This document shows positions 35,223 to 48,429 of a stretch of DNA of 64,000 nucleotides, in pieces. Each line of letters starts with the position of its first letter. Position 1 is the stretch's first letter. A model generated the notes under the pieces. That model saw only the letters and a program-made list of their open reading frames with translations. It searched no databases and was not told the DNA's origin. The stretch is from Pseudisothecium myosuroides. Lineage: Eukaryota; Streptophyta; Bryopsida; Hypnales; Lembophyllaceae. Position numbers and translations under genes: made by a program. The DNA lies in contig OX637296.1 of assembly GCA_951799445.1 (NCBI GenBank), forward strand, positions 20,398,001-20,462,000, read 5' to 3'.

Positions 35223-38200
35223 ATGGCCAAGACGGAGCAAGAAGACTTAATTGCAGACGTGGGCGCGGCAGCAGAGGCGTTCACCGCAGACGATGGTGCT
35301 CCCTTGCACGAGATTGAGAGCTTGTGCATGCGCTGTGGCGAAAATGTATGTTCATTCCTTGCTTTTCCTTCCTCGTTCTATTTATCTCATTTTGCTGTTG
35401 TCATTTGATTAGGAGAGGAGATGGTGTGTCTTGGCTGTTCTTTACTTTTGAATTGCGATGTTATTGAGTGGAATCAAGTGAGAAAATCATCGGAGTGTTG
35501 GTGCTTATTGGTCTGGATTGAATTAGGGTTATCTGTGGGCTGTAGAGTTGATGGATCGTGACTTCGCAGGAATTTGAGGTTTTGCGGATTGTGCTCTTTT
35601 GAGATTCTCTTGTGGAGGTTTTGCTAATGCGTTCAGTTAGCATGCTGAGATTGCTGGCACGGGTTTTGTCACTTAAACCCCTGAAGAACCTAGATTTTAT
35701 GGGTTTTAAAATGTCGATTTAAGTGATCACAGAGTGACTAATCGATAATTCAGATTTGACCAAGTTTTAGATCACCCGAATCCATGAAGAACCTTGCATC
35801 AGTTGCTCAAAGATTAAACAGAATTGAACTTGAACCGAAGAGGGTTCTCATATGATCCACTCAAAAGTGCTAAAACTATTAGGTTCAATTTTGGGCTCTC
35901 TTGCTCATTTAGGATTTATTAGGGTTTACTAAGGAGGTAATAGGTTTGAGTCTGCATCTTTAAATGGGTGGATTGAATTTGTGACTTGTAAAGCTTCTAA
36001 GGACTGCAAATTTTTTTGCTTGAATCTTCTCTCTTCTTTTATTGAAACTCAATATAAGTAACTTTTCATTACTGGACTTATTTGTTACTTGGTGGTTTGT
36101 CAGGGTATCACACGGTTGCTCCTTACCCGCATCCCACATTTCCGTGAGGTGGTTCTGATGGCCTTTGAATGCCCACATTGTAACGAAAGGAACAACGAAG
36201 TTCAGTTTGCTGGTCAACTACAGCCTCAGGGGTGTGCTTATACACTTAAGGTTCCAGCAGGAGAAACAAAGGTTGCAATCCGCGTTGTTGCTTTTGACTC
36301 TTTTAAACTCTTGAATAAAGAGAAATATGAACGTGGTTGTGTTTCCCACTTGCTAGGAGAATGAGTATGCAGATCGCCATGCATTGATATCATGCATTCA
36401 CGAGTGTGCAGATCGTCATGCATTCAAGTTTAACAACCAAAATGGAAACCCTAATTTGTGACCTAGTTTGCTCTACGTGTGCATCTTGTGATTTTATTTT
36501 ATTTTTATTTAAAACTACAATGGAATTTTTTTCTTATTATTTAAATTGTTGGTCCAGGTCTTGAACAGGCAAGTTGTGAAGTCCGACTCTGCCACAATAA
36601 AGGTACCCTTCTTCCTGCCTTGAGAATCAGTTGAATCATTCAGGCCTTGGGTTGTTCTTGGCATATATTAATCAATTTATTTTAAAACTTGCTCTGGATA
36701 ATGAATCTGAAGTAGACACCATGCATTTGTGTCTCAATGCCTGATTTGTTCTTTCAATTTCGACTCCCTATGCACATTACCTTATGGCTGAAAGAAGTCC
36801 TATTCTGAATGTAAAATTTGTTTCTCTTGTGCGCAGGTGCCTGAGCTTGAGTTTGAGATTCCTACCGAGTCCCAAGCTGGGACGCTCTCTACGGTTAGTT
36901 GCATTGTCCTTGTCAAGTTTTCCTCTTTAAGTTTCTTATCTTTAAACGTTCCATCTTATTGCTGAGAATGAAGTACAAAAAACATGGACGTCGCCAAAAC
37001 TCGAGGGATTTCTAAAATATAATATGGGAAAGCCATGGATCTCATCGCTACCTCCTACTATTGTTTATTAAACCCCTTTAAATTCTGCTAAATTTGATAC
37101 CAAGTTCTTATGATATCATGTTCCTCTCATATTGTGATCTTCTACTTAATATTTCATGTACATCAGGTGCTCTCTAAGGCTATTGTGGATTCTGTCTTTC
37201 ATTGGACATGGTATTTTGTATATTTTGTATACATGGTTGTCTTATTCTATGTATTGGAGTATGGCAGGTTGAAGGAGTCTTAACAAGGGCAGCAGATGAG
37301 CTTCAAGCTTTACAAGAAGAGCGCAGGGTACAGTAATACCGCTTTCAGTTTTTGAGATATGTTGAAAAATTGCTAGCATTTGCCCCCCACCTGCGTTTTT
37401 ATACATTCTTCAGCTCAATGTATCTCCTCTTGTAGTTTCAGTTTTCTGACAGCTTTGCATTTTGATGCAGAAAGCGGACGCTCAAACAGCAGAGGCAATT
37501 GATGCTTTTTTGACGAAGCTAAATGCATGTGCGAAAGGAGAGCAGGACTTCACTTTTATGATTGACGATCCTTCAGGCAACAGTTACATTGAGAATCCGT
37601 AATGCACTTTCATAATCTGGTAACTAGTTTATTTTTGACTATTGGCTAAGTTGTTAGTTTTATGCACACTCTCATATTTAACCCATAAGTACCCAAATGG
37701 CTAAAGTGGACGCTTCCTTATCTATAAGAATTGGATATTTAGGAAGATTCAAGGAGGTAACAAAATATACCAATGGAAAGAAAAAATCATTGCCTATAGT
37801 TTTAACAAAAGAAATATGTTAGAAACTCACTATGATCAATTATTAGCTCCCAAAGTGGTCTCTCTTTTCTATTCTTAGTTTAGGCACTTGGAGCTAATGC
37901 ATTGCTGCTCTGTTTATTGTAGGTATGCCCCAAGTGCGGACCCTTTATTGTCAATTGTGTACTACAACCGCACTCATGAACAGCAGGAAGCAACGGGTTT
38001 TCTTGATCAGCCAACTTCTTCGGCAATGAGTAATGAAGAAGTAGGTCCTGTTTCTACTCCAGGAGCTAGCCCATATGGACATGTGAAATATGCTCCGGCA
38101 GGCACAACAATGCTTCCACATGGTTCTGTGGGCGCTCTAGGAGCACACCAGGCAATTGCGCATGGAAATTCTTCTGAAATGTCGGATGCAATATTCAAGT

Positions 38201-40764
38201 ATTCAGCACCTGAGGAGGTTAGTGTCGCTTTCCTTTGTTTATACTCATGCCCTTTGCTAGCATGGAATCCTTTGACTCTCAATCTCAAAAGGTTTATTTC
38301 TTTTGGCTGGTATTACATGTTTTAATTAAATTCAGATTCCATGCAAATCATTTTGCAACAATTTTGATTTCTTTATGGGACTAGTGCGGACTAATAGAGG
38401 ACCTGAAGGAGGAAACCCAAAATACTCTAGCTCTAGGCCCGATGTTTTGAACCTCTCGATCTTGACTTCAGGGGTCTCTTTGAATACCCTCATGAACCAC
38501 AAAGCTTGTGTAGGGGAGCAATGAGGGTTTCTGATAAGGCCGGAATGGCTGCTTGCCTGTGCAGACTATTCCTCTTAAGGTTTATAAATTTTTATGAGGA
38601 TGGATCCCTAGGAGTTGATCTCATTGACTTTTGTTATTTTATAAATACACTAGGGTTCTATGTACTTTGGATAGAACTTATTTGTCTTTGATACCCAATA
38701 GAATGCCGGGTCTGCATAACAGGTCCTCTATACTACTTCTGCCTTTTTTATGAATATGCCTGCTCTAGAACTGTGCAACTTGACAACTTTGGTGTGTATT
38801 CTGATGCCTGACGGTGGGCATTTGTTCGCTTTCAGGTGATGACATTTCCATCGACTTGTGGAGCATGTGGAGTCAAAGCAGAGACACGCATGTTTGTTAC
38901 CAATATACCTTATTTCAAGGAGGTTATTGTCATGGCCTCTGCTTGTGATGCATGTGGCTATAAGAATTCTGAGGTTAGTCAAACGCTTCTAAGTCATTTT
39001 TTCTTGGGGTGTGGCACAAGCTCAATCTTATAGGTGAAATCTTTGAAGCAGTTGGGGGTTATCATGCTTACATATATGTTTACATAAATGTTGGAAATGG
39101 CCATTGAACATATGTGATTAGCATCAATTTGTGTGCACCATACAGTTTAGATCGGTTTATATATGTTATGTATTTGGAAGAGAAGCATATGCATTGCACC
39201 ATACATTTTAGACCGGTTTATAGAAATTGGATGTTGTGGAGACACTTCTTCATCCTAACTTTGGTGTGAACTTTTCAGTTAAAACCTGGCGGCAAGATAC
39301 CTGAGAAAGGAAAGAAAATCAGCCTTGTTGTTAAGTCAGTGAGAGACCTTAACCGGGATGTTATCAAGGTGAGCAATTGTCCTTCCATGTGGTTATTGTT
39401 AAAATGTCCGATATTCTTGTCCTTGATCATTTCCTCGTGGTATATTAGAATAGGAGCGTATCAATATATTATCCTACGATATTGGAATGGATGCCGTATG
39501 GTGTGCTGTCTTAGGATACCGGAATGAAAAATTGTTTGCACACTAGGTCTTGCAACCGACTTGTGTAAATTAGAAGTCTATAGTTTTGCCATGACTGTTG
39601 ATAAGTTGGTGCATTGTTCATTTACTCACAAGTGCCGAAGCTACTAGTAGATAATCTTCTAAGCAAACTATCAGATTTATTTTGTCTCCTATAAAAATGG
39701 AAGCAAACACTTGTGGCCATTTTGGCACTCAGGTGCAGTGACATAATTTGGTAGGGAAGAAATACCTGTATTTGTGCAATATGGTCCTTTCAATACACTG
39801 ACTTTTATGCCTGTTTATATTTCAGTCAGATACAGCTAGCGTTGAGATCCCAGAATTGGAGTTGGAATTGTCGTCAGGGACTCTCGGTGGCCTAGTTACT
39901 ACTGTAGAAGGATTGCTAACAAATATTAGTCAAAGTAAGCTGTTACTTGCAATGCTATAAGATTGGAAATAGAGCAAGTATATAATTTGAGATTCTTCAT
40001 TGAAGTTTTTGTAAGTGACTGCAATATACTGGAATTGATCACATATGTCTATACTTGCAGGTTTGAAGCGGGTGCATGGATTTAGTATTGGCGACAGTGC
40101 TGAAACATGGAAGAGGAGTAAATGGCAAGAGTTTGATAGTCATTTGCAGAAGGTATTTGTTCTCTTTCACTTCAGTCAATCACTTAAAGGCTTTCTGTTC
40201 TAGTGGTATTAGTACATACTCCGTTATTGTTTCAATGTAGTCATGGTTGTGACGTGTGCTCCAGATTTCCTATTTAATGTAACATTTCCAAAGCCTTTAA
40301 CCTGTTCCTTGGAGGAATTCAAAAATCTTAATGTCTTGATTTGACATTTTTTTGCAGTTATTGAAAGTGGAAGAAGAGTGGACGTTAGTGTTGGATGACG
40401 CACTTGCGAACTCTTTCATAGCACCAGCAACAGATGACTTCGAAAGTGACACGCAATTAAAATGTATGGGCTGTCTTTGGTTCTCTGGTGGCATGTGAAT
40501 TGGCATTTTTATGTGACATTGAATTTTTAGTTTGAGAGGATTTGAAGTTTTGTGATGTAAAACACTGCCCTTGCTGACTAGTAATAGTTTCTGTTACTCC
40601 CATAGCTAGAGTTTTATTTGGTTTCAGCATTTTCCAGAGTTGATGTGTCTGAAATGGATCTATCTGCAGCTGAAGATTACGAGCGGACATTTGAACAAAA
40701 CGAAGACCTTGGCTTAAATGACATGGATACCTCAAGCGCAGATGGAGCCTACAGCATAGCTTAA
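35223..40764 (+). CDS. ZPR1: ZPR1-family double zinc-finger protein
   Basis: Thirteen exons join in phase: 35223-35345, 36104-36271, 36558-36602, 36837-36893, 37268-37327, 37471-37598, 37923-38217, 38836-38973, 39279-39368, 39826-39934, 40061-40152, 40358-40463 and 40670-40764. The 501-residue product matches plant ZPR1 (~490). Both zinc fingers are complete: C35-x2-C38 with C64-x2-C67, and C300-x2-C303 with C329-x2-C332. Each is followed by its ZPR1 domain; [21 protein letters not shown] and [19 protein letters not shown], each spanning an exon junction or nearby, mark the two. The C-terminus keeps [18 protein letters not shown]1 proteins bind eEF1A (in yeast as a folding chaperone) and move between cytoplasm and nucleus. 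The last intron has two in-frame acceptors: I chose 40670, while 40628 would add 14-16 residues. Identity is secure; exon ends rest on GT-AG and phase. Confidence 0.93.
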
Positions 40765-41125
40765 CAGTAGTGTTAACTTCGAGCTGAACTTCGATGGTGC
40801 TGTCAGTAGTTTGCTATTCAATCCTGGAGAGCAGTAGTCGATATCGACCGTTGTTTGTTTGTTGATCTGGAATCTCTTACGTGCTATTAGAGCATTTAGT
40901 AGGTCCAGGCTAATTTTGTGCCAAGCTTTGGAGAGCTGATAAAATGCCTCACCTTAATCTTTACCCTAAAGCGGTTCATGGATATTTTACGTTTTTTGAC
41001 ATGAGTATAACATTCTGGAGGCTCTTTATTGTTTTCTGAAGAATTATGGTTCATGAAGTTCAGAAAATTCTAAACAATTGAAAACAAAGCTTTGCTAGGA
41101 ATGTCAAAAGCCCAAAATTTTCTTC
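40765..41125 (+). other. ZPR1 3' UTR and short spacer
   Basis: This stretch follows the TAA stop at 40762-40764 and keeps the GC level of the gene until about 41000. No distinct AATAAA signal is obvious. It ends at an F3 element at 41126. Confidence 0.35.
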
Positions 41126-41787
41126 TTAACCCCTAGATTGTGGAGGCACCAAATTCTGGTGTGGACAATTCTTTGAAGTTCAATGAAACCTTACCCAGTG
41201 ACAGTGACTAGTTTCAGTTGTTATATTTTAGACAAATTCTTTGTGAAGTCTAATTTTAGCATCAAAAATTCGATTTTGAAAATGAATTAGCATGATTTTT
41301 CTATTCAAGGCTTTGTGCTAGTGTGTTTATTGCAAATCTTGATTTTTTAGTGTTTGGAGGCTCTTGGAAATGAGCCTCAAATCCAGTAGATCTTGGAGAA
41401 CAAATTACATTTGAAATTCATTTAAAAAAGTTTTAGAGTAGGTTTTGAAATGCTGTAAATTGAATGGGGCTATGTATGTCATGCCTTTGAATCTCATAAT
41501 CTTTAGGTGACTGATTTTTTTAGATTTGACAAGTGAAAAGAGGATTGAAAGACTTTAATTCACTTTCATGTTGTTAACACCCTTATGATCAAACATTGTA
41601 ATCTTTCAATCCAGAAGTGATGTTGTGTTTTCTTTTCTTATGTGATCTATAACTTGTCTAGTTTGAGTTTGTGTGGCTACAATTCAAATCAAATTGATAA
41701 AACTTATCAACATATTGGTTTTTTATTCAATTTAGAACAAATTTCAATAAGCCTAATTTAAAAAGACCTTGAGCATTTAGGGATTAA
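41126..41787 (+). mobile_element. TTAA-flanked element, family F3, copy b
   Basis: It starts TTAACCCCTAGATTGTGGAG and ends CTTGAGCATTTAGGGATTAA. The interior matches F3 copy a (3990-4631) and the split copy c. It is 662 bp and non-coding. It lies just beyond the 3' end of ZPR1. Confidence 0.75.
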
Positions 41788-42437
41788 AGAACCTAAGTTA
41801 TGCTTACATGGAAATTTTTAAGGATGGTGAGGCAGTAGCTCCAACAATGTCAAATCTAGGATTAATTTGGATACACCTAAAATCAACACTGTAAGAATTC
41901 ATAATATATTCATTTGGTGTGATGAATATATTTTTAAGACTTCACTTTCAATTGTCAAGATGGCCCATGAAAACTGAGCGCATTTACAAAAGGAAACCAT
42001 GTTCAAATGCTTTTTTAGAAACTTCTACTTGTAGATGTTTGAAAGTGACCACCCTTTTTAATTTTATTTGGTTTCTTTTTTATTGTTTGGTTGGATATAG
42101 ACATGTCTTTTGTATTCATTGAACCATCATTGTATCGTTATCTTGGGGACCATTTTTGGATTGCTTTACACATGATCAGGCTTGATTATTGTGTCCACTA
42201 GAAATGAAGTTACTTTATTTTTTCCAAATCATTTTGATCTTATTGATTATTCTTGGGGTAATAATGAAAAAATGAAGATATTTTATTTTCTCCAAAATTC
42301 TCCTAATCTATGTTCCCTTCTTCCAATGAGGAACTTGTAGGGATTCAACCGATGTGCATAGTTAGAGTGAAAAATCACAATTAACTTAATAACATATTGC
42401 AAGATGATTAGAGTTGAAAACATTTAACAAAGACAAT

Positions 42438-42815
42438 TTAATCCCTAAATGCCTGAGGTACCAAATTCTAGTGTCAATAAAACTTTGAATTTAAATAAAA
42501 CCTTATCAAGAATTATTTTTAGGAGTTTTTTTTAGACAAATTTGTTTTGAAGTTTAGTTTTAGCATCAAAAATTGATTTGAAATGAATTAACTTGATTCT
42601 TCTATTTAAAATTTTGTGCAAGTGTGTCCATTGCAAATCTTGATTTTCTAGAGTTGAAGGCTCTTAGAAATGAGTCTCAAATTCACTAAAAATTCAATTA
42701 AAAAAATTGTAAATTAGATTTTCAAAAGTTGTAAATTGATTGGAGTTATGTATGTTATGACTTTTAACCTCATATTTTGTTGGGGACCTCAATTTTAAAT
42801 TTGACATGTAATTTT
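42438..42815 (+). mobile_element. Truncated F3 element, copy d
   Basis: TTAATCCCTAAATGCCTGAG at 42438 matches F3 left ends, and the interior follows F3 order ('aagtttagttttagcatcaa', 'tgtgcaagtgtgtccattgc', 'ggctcttagaaatgagtc'). The right end is missing where block A begins near 42821. The stretch 41788-42437 between the two F3 copies holds no recognisable feature. Confidence 0.6.
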
Positions 42816-42820
42816 TACAT

Positions 42821-45500
42821 GACTATACACTCTTTTGGATGAATAATTGAATTTCCATCCACATTTTCCATGTTCCATTCATTTCTAATGATGTAAACAA
42901 TTGTATCATTCACTCCAATGAAGATTGCTTTTGGCACTTCCTAAAATAAGGTGGGTACACGCAAACTTGCACCCTCCCTAAAACCAACATCATTAGTTTT
43001 GATATGTCTCCAAAATCAATATGTACGTTTGTCAGTGAAGAAATAATATTAGAACATCTACCCAAAAATACTTTAACCTTCATAACTTTTGCATACGGGA
43101 TCCAAATGTCACGTTCTTTGGTGTGCTGGAACCTCCTTTCACTCGCCCACAAGAAGATATGAAAATTTGACCAGTCTGATCATTTGCACAGTAGCGAAAA
43201 GTGGCGGTTTGGGGGGTACCCACCTGAAATGGAAAAAAAATTAAAAAAAATTAAAAAAAATCCATGGGACTTATCACCAGCACCTCAGCAATCTACCAAT
43301 CTTCATCATCACCACCCCATCTCCGAATGTAGGTTGGTTATACCGGTAAACATTTGAGCAGGGAGTAGCTCAGCTGGAGCCATTTCCAATGCACTGAAAT
43401 TTTCAAACCTCTCAGTCGTACTTTGAAAATGGAGGAAGTACTTGCCAATTTGATCATGAAATGATGCTAATCTACAACAGCAGCAGCAATGAACTTACAG
43501 TCACCCCTCTCCACTTCAAGTTCTACACGATTTGACAAGAATGATTCATGTCTTGTACCCAAGTTTGGTTGACAATGGTCGCGGTCACAGGGATTTATTT
43601 AGCCACACCTATGTTTGGGGAGAATTGTCAGTTAGTTTATTGTTAGCCGGTGGAATTGGGAATCAAATTGGTTGCAATTTGAAACCATTGGAAAAAAACT
43701 GGTAAAAAAAACTATAAAGTTTCTATTTGGAGTAAAAAAAATGGAGAAAATCCCTTGTTCAATATGGGAATTTAAGGAAAATAGCTAGCTAGGGAAACTC
43801 AAAAAATATCTTGAATTCTTTTAATGCAATGGTACTTTCCATCTGCTCAAAAAATAAAAAAATAAAATAAAAAATAAAAAAATAAAAAAATCTTGAATGT
43901 TGAGTCATGGTACCTCAGTAGTTGCTTCAGTTAGTGCTCTTTCTAACAAATACTTTAAAAATTTCTCTTAGGTGACAATGATAAAATTTATCATGTAGCC
44001 ATTTTTGGGTAGAAATTGTTTTTTATATATTGTTTACAAATTCACTCTTGATGATTAATCTAATTTTTGTTAATGATTATCATCTATCATTTTTGTAATA
44101 TTCTTAATCAAGCTAGGAGCTTTTCATTTAACCTTGAGAAAAAGTATATATTAGCCTTGGCACATCTCTAAAGCCAAAAAGTGCCTTATGAATGGTTTCA
44201 ATTGAACAACATAAAATAAAGGATTGCAAGTTTTTCAATTCTTTTTTTAAGCCTTGCTTGAGTGTAATTGCGGTGGGTGATAGTGAAAGTTAATTCCCTT
44301 GTTAAAGCGATATTGTTTGCTCTTCTATTAAAAAAAGACGTTTTATCCACAAATCAATGAAGATGCTTTTATAGTGTGTTTTGGCAACAAGAAGCTCTTT
44401 GTTCTTGACTTGAATTATATCCATAAAAAGATTGTTTTTGAATTTTAGCCCAACTAAGAAAATGACATTATCAAAAAGCATCAAATCATTTATTGAAGCT
44501 TAGTTTCAACTCTAATTTTAAACATTTAAAAATTCTTAAGTTAAATATTTCATTGCAATTTGAAATTTGGCCCAATAACCATGGTCTACTGATTTTTTTA
44601 ATTATAGAACAGCTCAAAAAATTAGTTACACCATAATTTTTTTCTCTACAAGATACACCCATGGTAAAATCTTCAAATTTATAAAGTGTGGTTTGTATTT
44701 GAGATGAATTTTTTTCAAAATTTGTTCTCAAATTTATTGCAATTTCAATGTCTATAAAATACACCCATGGTAAAATCTTCAAATTTATAAAGTGGTTTGT
44801 ATTTAAAATGGATTTTTTTCAAGTTTTCTCCTCAAATTTATTGCAATTTCAAATCGTTCGAAAGGAATTTGAAGGAAAACTCTGAGTTATAGAAGAATTG
44901 AGGAGAAATTATGAATTAGAGAAGAACTGTGATTTGGTCTCTGAGAAATAAAATAAAATACTTTTCACTCACATATAGTGGAAAAGTAGATTATACAAAG
45001 GAAAAGATTTTGAATTTTATTATGTGGTCATAGGATCCATTCTAAAAGGGTTATTCTTGAAAGAGTAAAATTCACCACAAAGGTAGTCAGCTATAGAAAA
45101 TATCCGATTGTTAAATGAAGTGGTGCATTCTTCAAACCTTGACCAAACCTTGAAAGTCATTTAATATTAGAAAAAAAATATTGTCTTATATGTCAAGATT
45201 TGCTTAAGCGCTTAATTGTTTGGCATACAATTTCTTGTTTTTTTCATGGTTGAAAGGTGTTGAACCATAAAAAAAAAACAAGAAATTGATTAATCGATGC
45301 ATTATAAAATGGGGTTGGGAATAAATCTAAGAAGAAAAATTTAGGTGCACTATTAGGATTGACTGGTTGGGAATAAATTTAAAAGGAGTAATTTAAGTGC
45401 ACTATTAGGGTTGGTTGGGAACTTTATAGAATAATTTAGGAACAATCTATCAAGGTTGGGAAATTTATGAAATGGCTTAGAAATCTTATATGTCAAACAA
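42821..45500 (+). repeat. Large block repeat, copy A
   Basis: It is colinear with 49008-51500 (block B), offset by about 6.2 kb at the left end. Shared phrases run from ACACTCTTTTGGATGAATAA at the left through GGGAGTAGCTCAGCTGGAGC and 'acagcagcagcaatgaa' to 'gtgcactatta' at the right. It has no surviving coding frame. The empty site for F1 copy d is at 44247-44250. An A-rich (AAAATA)n tract lies at 43848-43890. A tRNA-like A box occurs but no B box. Confidence 0.7.
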
Positions 45501-45789
45501 AATAGGTGCACTATTAATTAACCCTTCAAGTCCCAACAACTTTTTTGACAATAGAGGTGTTCAATGAATTGTTCCACTTTGATATTTTTTTGCACATAAT
45601 TGTGCTTGAAATTTGTAATTTTAACCGTACAAAAGTAAAGACTACTTTGTCTAGTATGCATGGAATTAATTGTGGAAAATATTGACAGTTGGATTTTTAG
45701 ATTATAACAATCTTGGATGATCAACTTGGTAGGTAAAAAACTCAGTTTTTTGGAAAAAAAATTATAAGAAGATGAATGATGCTTCTCCC

Positions 45790-45825
45790 CACCACCACCA
45801 CCACCACCACCACCACACACACACA
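45790..45825 (+). repeat. (CAC)n/(CA)n microsatellite
   Basis: About nine CAC units followed by four to five CA units. On the minus strand it gives a glycine run in a short open frame that has no other protein-like features. The surrounding DNA 45500-46555 is otherwise unassigned. Confidence 0.85.
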
Positions 45826-46555
45826 ATTTTTTTTATTGGAATCTAAGGCAAATTTATTATTTTTAAATTTTAAAAAACGAGAAATAAAAAACTCTCCCAA
45901 TTTTATACACTTTTTCAAACAGAAGGACTAGAAAGCCAAAACTAACCAAATTGGATCCTACATAAATTTAAAAAATTTATATATGAGTCAATTTTTGAAA
46001 TTTAATAATTTTGATTATTAGCATAGTGTTTCGAACATCTTTAAAAAATTTGGAGTCATTCTAATTATTTTGTGTTCTTAATCACACCAAATTGAACCTT
46101 GTATTTTTTAAATTACCAAAAAATACAAATTTGAATTCTTTTTTGTCCAGAGATGGTTTATTTGTGTAGACCAAAGACTATAAATGTTCAAGAATTTCTT
46201 TTTCCATCCCCACTATTCCTTTCATTGTAAGAAAATTATATTTGCTCTTTTTTTCTATAAGACTATATTTTCTAAATAATTTTTGAATACTTCTCACATT
46301 GAAATTTTGAAAATTGGAAAATGCAGCAAGTATGTGAACTTGTTACTCTACAAGATCCTAGTTTGTAAAATATTAAAATTTGTTTCACTCTACTGAGAAT
46401 TTGTCATTGAAAATTTGAAGAGGATACATTGTGTCTTCTTGGTATTTAAGGGATTAAGGTAATTGGGAACATTATGAAAAGGTTTAGGTGCACTACTAGC
46501 TTTGGAAATCTTATCAAATAAAATAGGTACACTATTAAGGTAGTTTGCTGTTAAA

Positions 46556-46950
46556 GTGACCATTTAAGCTTACTTGATTCATCAATTACTTTAATACATA
46601 TTTCAAGAAAGTCCCTCTACCTTACATGAATTGCTCTTAAAGTGACTATTTAGGTCCGAGATGACCCTAAACTACCGGATGATGGTGGTAAAGTATCCAA
46701 ACCGAATGGCGTGGTTGCGGGTTCGATACCTGGCGGCGACATGTTGTGTTTACCTGACGGAACCTCCTTGCAGTGTGTTGTTTAACACACTTGTGTAAAA
46801 AAAAATGACTATTTAAGCCTACCTAACTCATCAATTGCTTTAATACATATTTCAAGGAAGTCCCTCTACCTTCTAAGAAATTGCTCTTCAAGTGACCATT
46901 TAAGCCTACCTAACTCATCAATTACTTTAATACATATTTCAAGGAACATG
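46556..46950 (+). repeat. 86-bp tandem repeat, three units, split by a SINE
   Basis: Units begin GTGACCATTTAAGC or its variant at 46556, 46642 (resuming at 46806 after the SINE) and 46892. Each runs through 'catcaattactttaataca' and 'aagtccctctacctt'. The period is 86 bp in both intact intervals, and the third unit is incomplete. Unit 2 contains the SINE insertion. Confidence 0.8.
46653..46805 (+). mobile_element. tRNA-type SINE with target duplication
   Basis: It is 153 bp, flanked by direct repeats TGACTATTTA at 46643-46652 and 46806-46815. An RNA polymerase III B box, GGTTCGATACC, lies at 46720-46730, with a degenerate A-box-like stretch (GATGATGGTGGTAAAG) about 35 bases before it. It ends in nine A residues (46797-46805). 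Promoter boxes, A tail and target duplication together define a SINE. Insertion into a known repeat unit confirms the borders. Confidence 0.85.
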
Positions 46951-46993
46951 TCACTTAGTCCTAAATTTAGGACACATTTAGAGTATCCTCACT

Positions 46994-47914
46994 TTAATTC
47001 CTAAAAGACCGTTGTCTCTTCAGAGGACAAATGCGTTTTTGGACAGGTACCTACATGCTGAAATTTTGTTGTGATTTTTTGAAATTTTTTTTGGAGATAG
47101 AAAAACTGATAAGCTTTGTGGGAATATAATTTTTTTCACAATCGGTGCCCGAGAACAAAAGTTATGACCAAATAAGCTCAAAACAGGGGACAAGGGGCAA
47201 CCTGGGCAGCAAAAATAAAATGGACAATTTTTTTATTTTTTTTAAATATTTTTTTCATAGATTATATTTTTGTCTATCTGGAAAGCTTAGATTCATTTCA
47301 TTTGGATTTGTTATGAGAAAGTAATGGACATTCTTGTTTTTCGGGCAGTTAGAGCATCTTCTTGAAAAAAATAACTTGTAGGATTTATTTTTGAATGCAA
47401 TTTTTTTAATTTTTTAATTTTTTAATTTTTATATGGTCTGATTTATTTGCTAGAACAATCTCACCATTGGGATTAGTGCATTTTAATTCCATCTAAAATA
47501 TATTAATATTTTAGATTTTCGTACCTACTTCTATTTAACAATTTTTTTAAGAATGATAATTAAGTTTTTTTGTATTTTTTTTCCTAGGCTCTCAACTCAA
47601 TTCTCCACTATAAAGATTTAAAGCTCAAAACTTTGTAGTGCAAAAATTTTAAGTTAAAATTGTTCAAAGTCAAAAAATCTAGTCCCGCAATGTGCTGAAA
47701 AACTTGTTTTTTCACTATAAACGCAGATATCTTGCAATCTGTGCGGTCCAATATTCTGAATTTTTTTTCACACACTTTCATACTAGTTAGGTTTAAGATC
47801 ATATGGTTAGATTTGAAAAAAAAACATTTTTCAAATTTTTTTACTCTTTGCTCTAGATATGGCAGTTTTGAGTGTTTTTTGGCAAAAAGAAGGCCTTGGT
47901 CCTTTAGGGATTAA
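46994..47914 (+). mobile_element. TTAA-flanked element, family F1, copy f
   Basis: TTAA at 46994 leads into TTCCTAAAAGACCG, and the right end is CTTGGTCCTTTAGGGATTAA at 47914. The interior follows F1 order (GGTGCCCGAGAACAAAAGTT, AGAACAATCTCACCATTGGG, 'gatatggcagttttgagtg'). It is 921 bp and non-coding. Confidence 0.8.
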
Positions 47915-47929
47915 AAGCAAACTATGGTA

Positions 47930-48300
47930 GAACCACCTATAGTAGACCACTTAAGCAATTTTGTGCAATTTAAATTTTTTGCCATGTAGAAATATAGAAA
48001 TCACGAGGACTGCAAATTTTTGGTAATTTTATGCCTTGAATTGAAATTACTACAAGTTTTGGAAGCCAAAAGTTGGTCTAAATCCATATCCAATGTGTGG
48101 AGTCTTCCAATTCCGATCATTTAAGAACTACTTTCTCATTCACTGCTTCCTATTTTCTAGCTCACTACTTCGGGACATGTATCATGATCTTATTAGTCCC
48201 AACCTTGAAAAAGAGAAAGTTGACACATTCTAAGCTTTAGTTAGAAATCTATTTCAACCTTGGTTGGAGATAACTGCACCCTATAGATTGGGTATGGCTC
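47930..48300 (-). repeat. Dispersed repeat, reverse relative of 31-32 kb copies
   Basis: In reverse complement this matches 30930-31160 and 32040-32430: TCTTCCAATTCCGATCAT at 48103, CCCAACCTTGAAAA near 48200, and TGGTTCTACC near 48315. It is non-coding and much diverged from its partners. Confidence 0.5.
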
Positions 48301-48429
48301 CCTAGTCAAGAATGGGTGGTTCTACCATACCTTAATGCTTGGGAATGTTACATTAATCCCTCTACCTTACAGAAAATTGAGGATAGGTCTCTACTATACA
48401 TGAAATTCCAAAAGGTGATGTAAGTTCCA

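Noticed and set aside
43366..43377. TAGCTCAGCTGG, a perfect tRNA A-box, also at 49511-49522
   Set aside because: No B box follows at the right distance and no cloverleaf can be drawn. It is part of the large block repeat, so it is not a tRNA gene and not clearly a SINE.
46958..46973. 16-bp palindrome GTCCTAAATTTAGGAC
   Set aside because: Short and AT-rich, next to an F1 element but outside its ends; likely chance.
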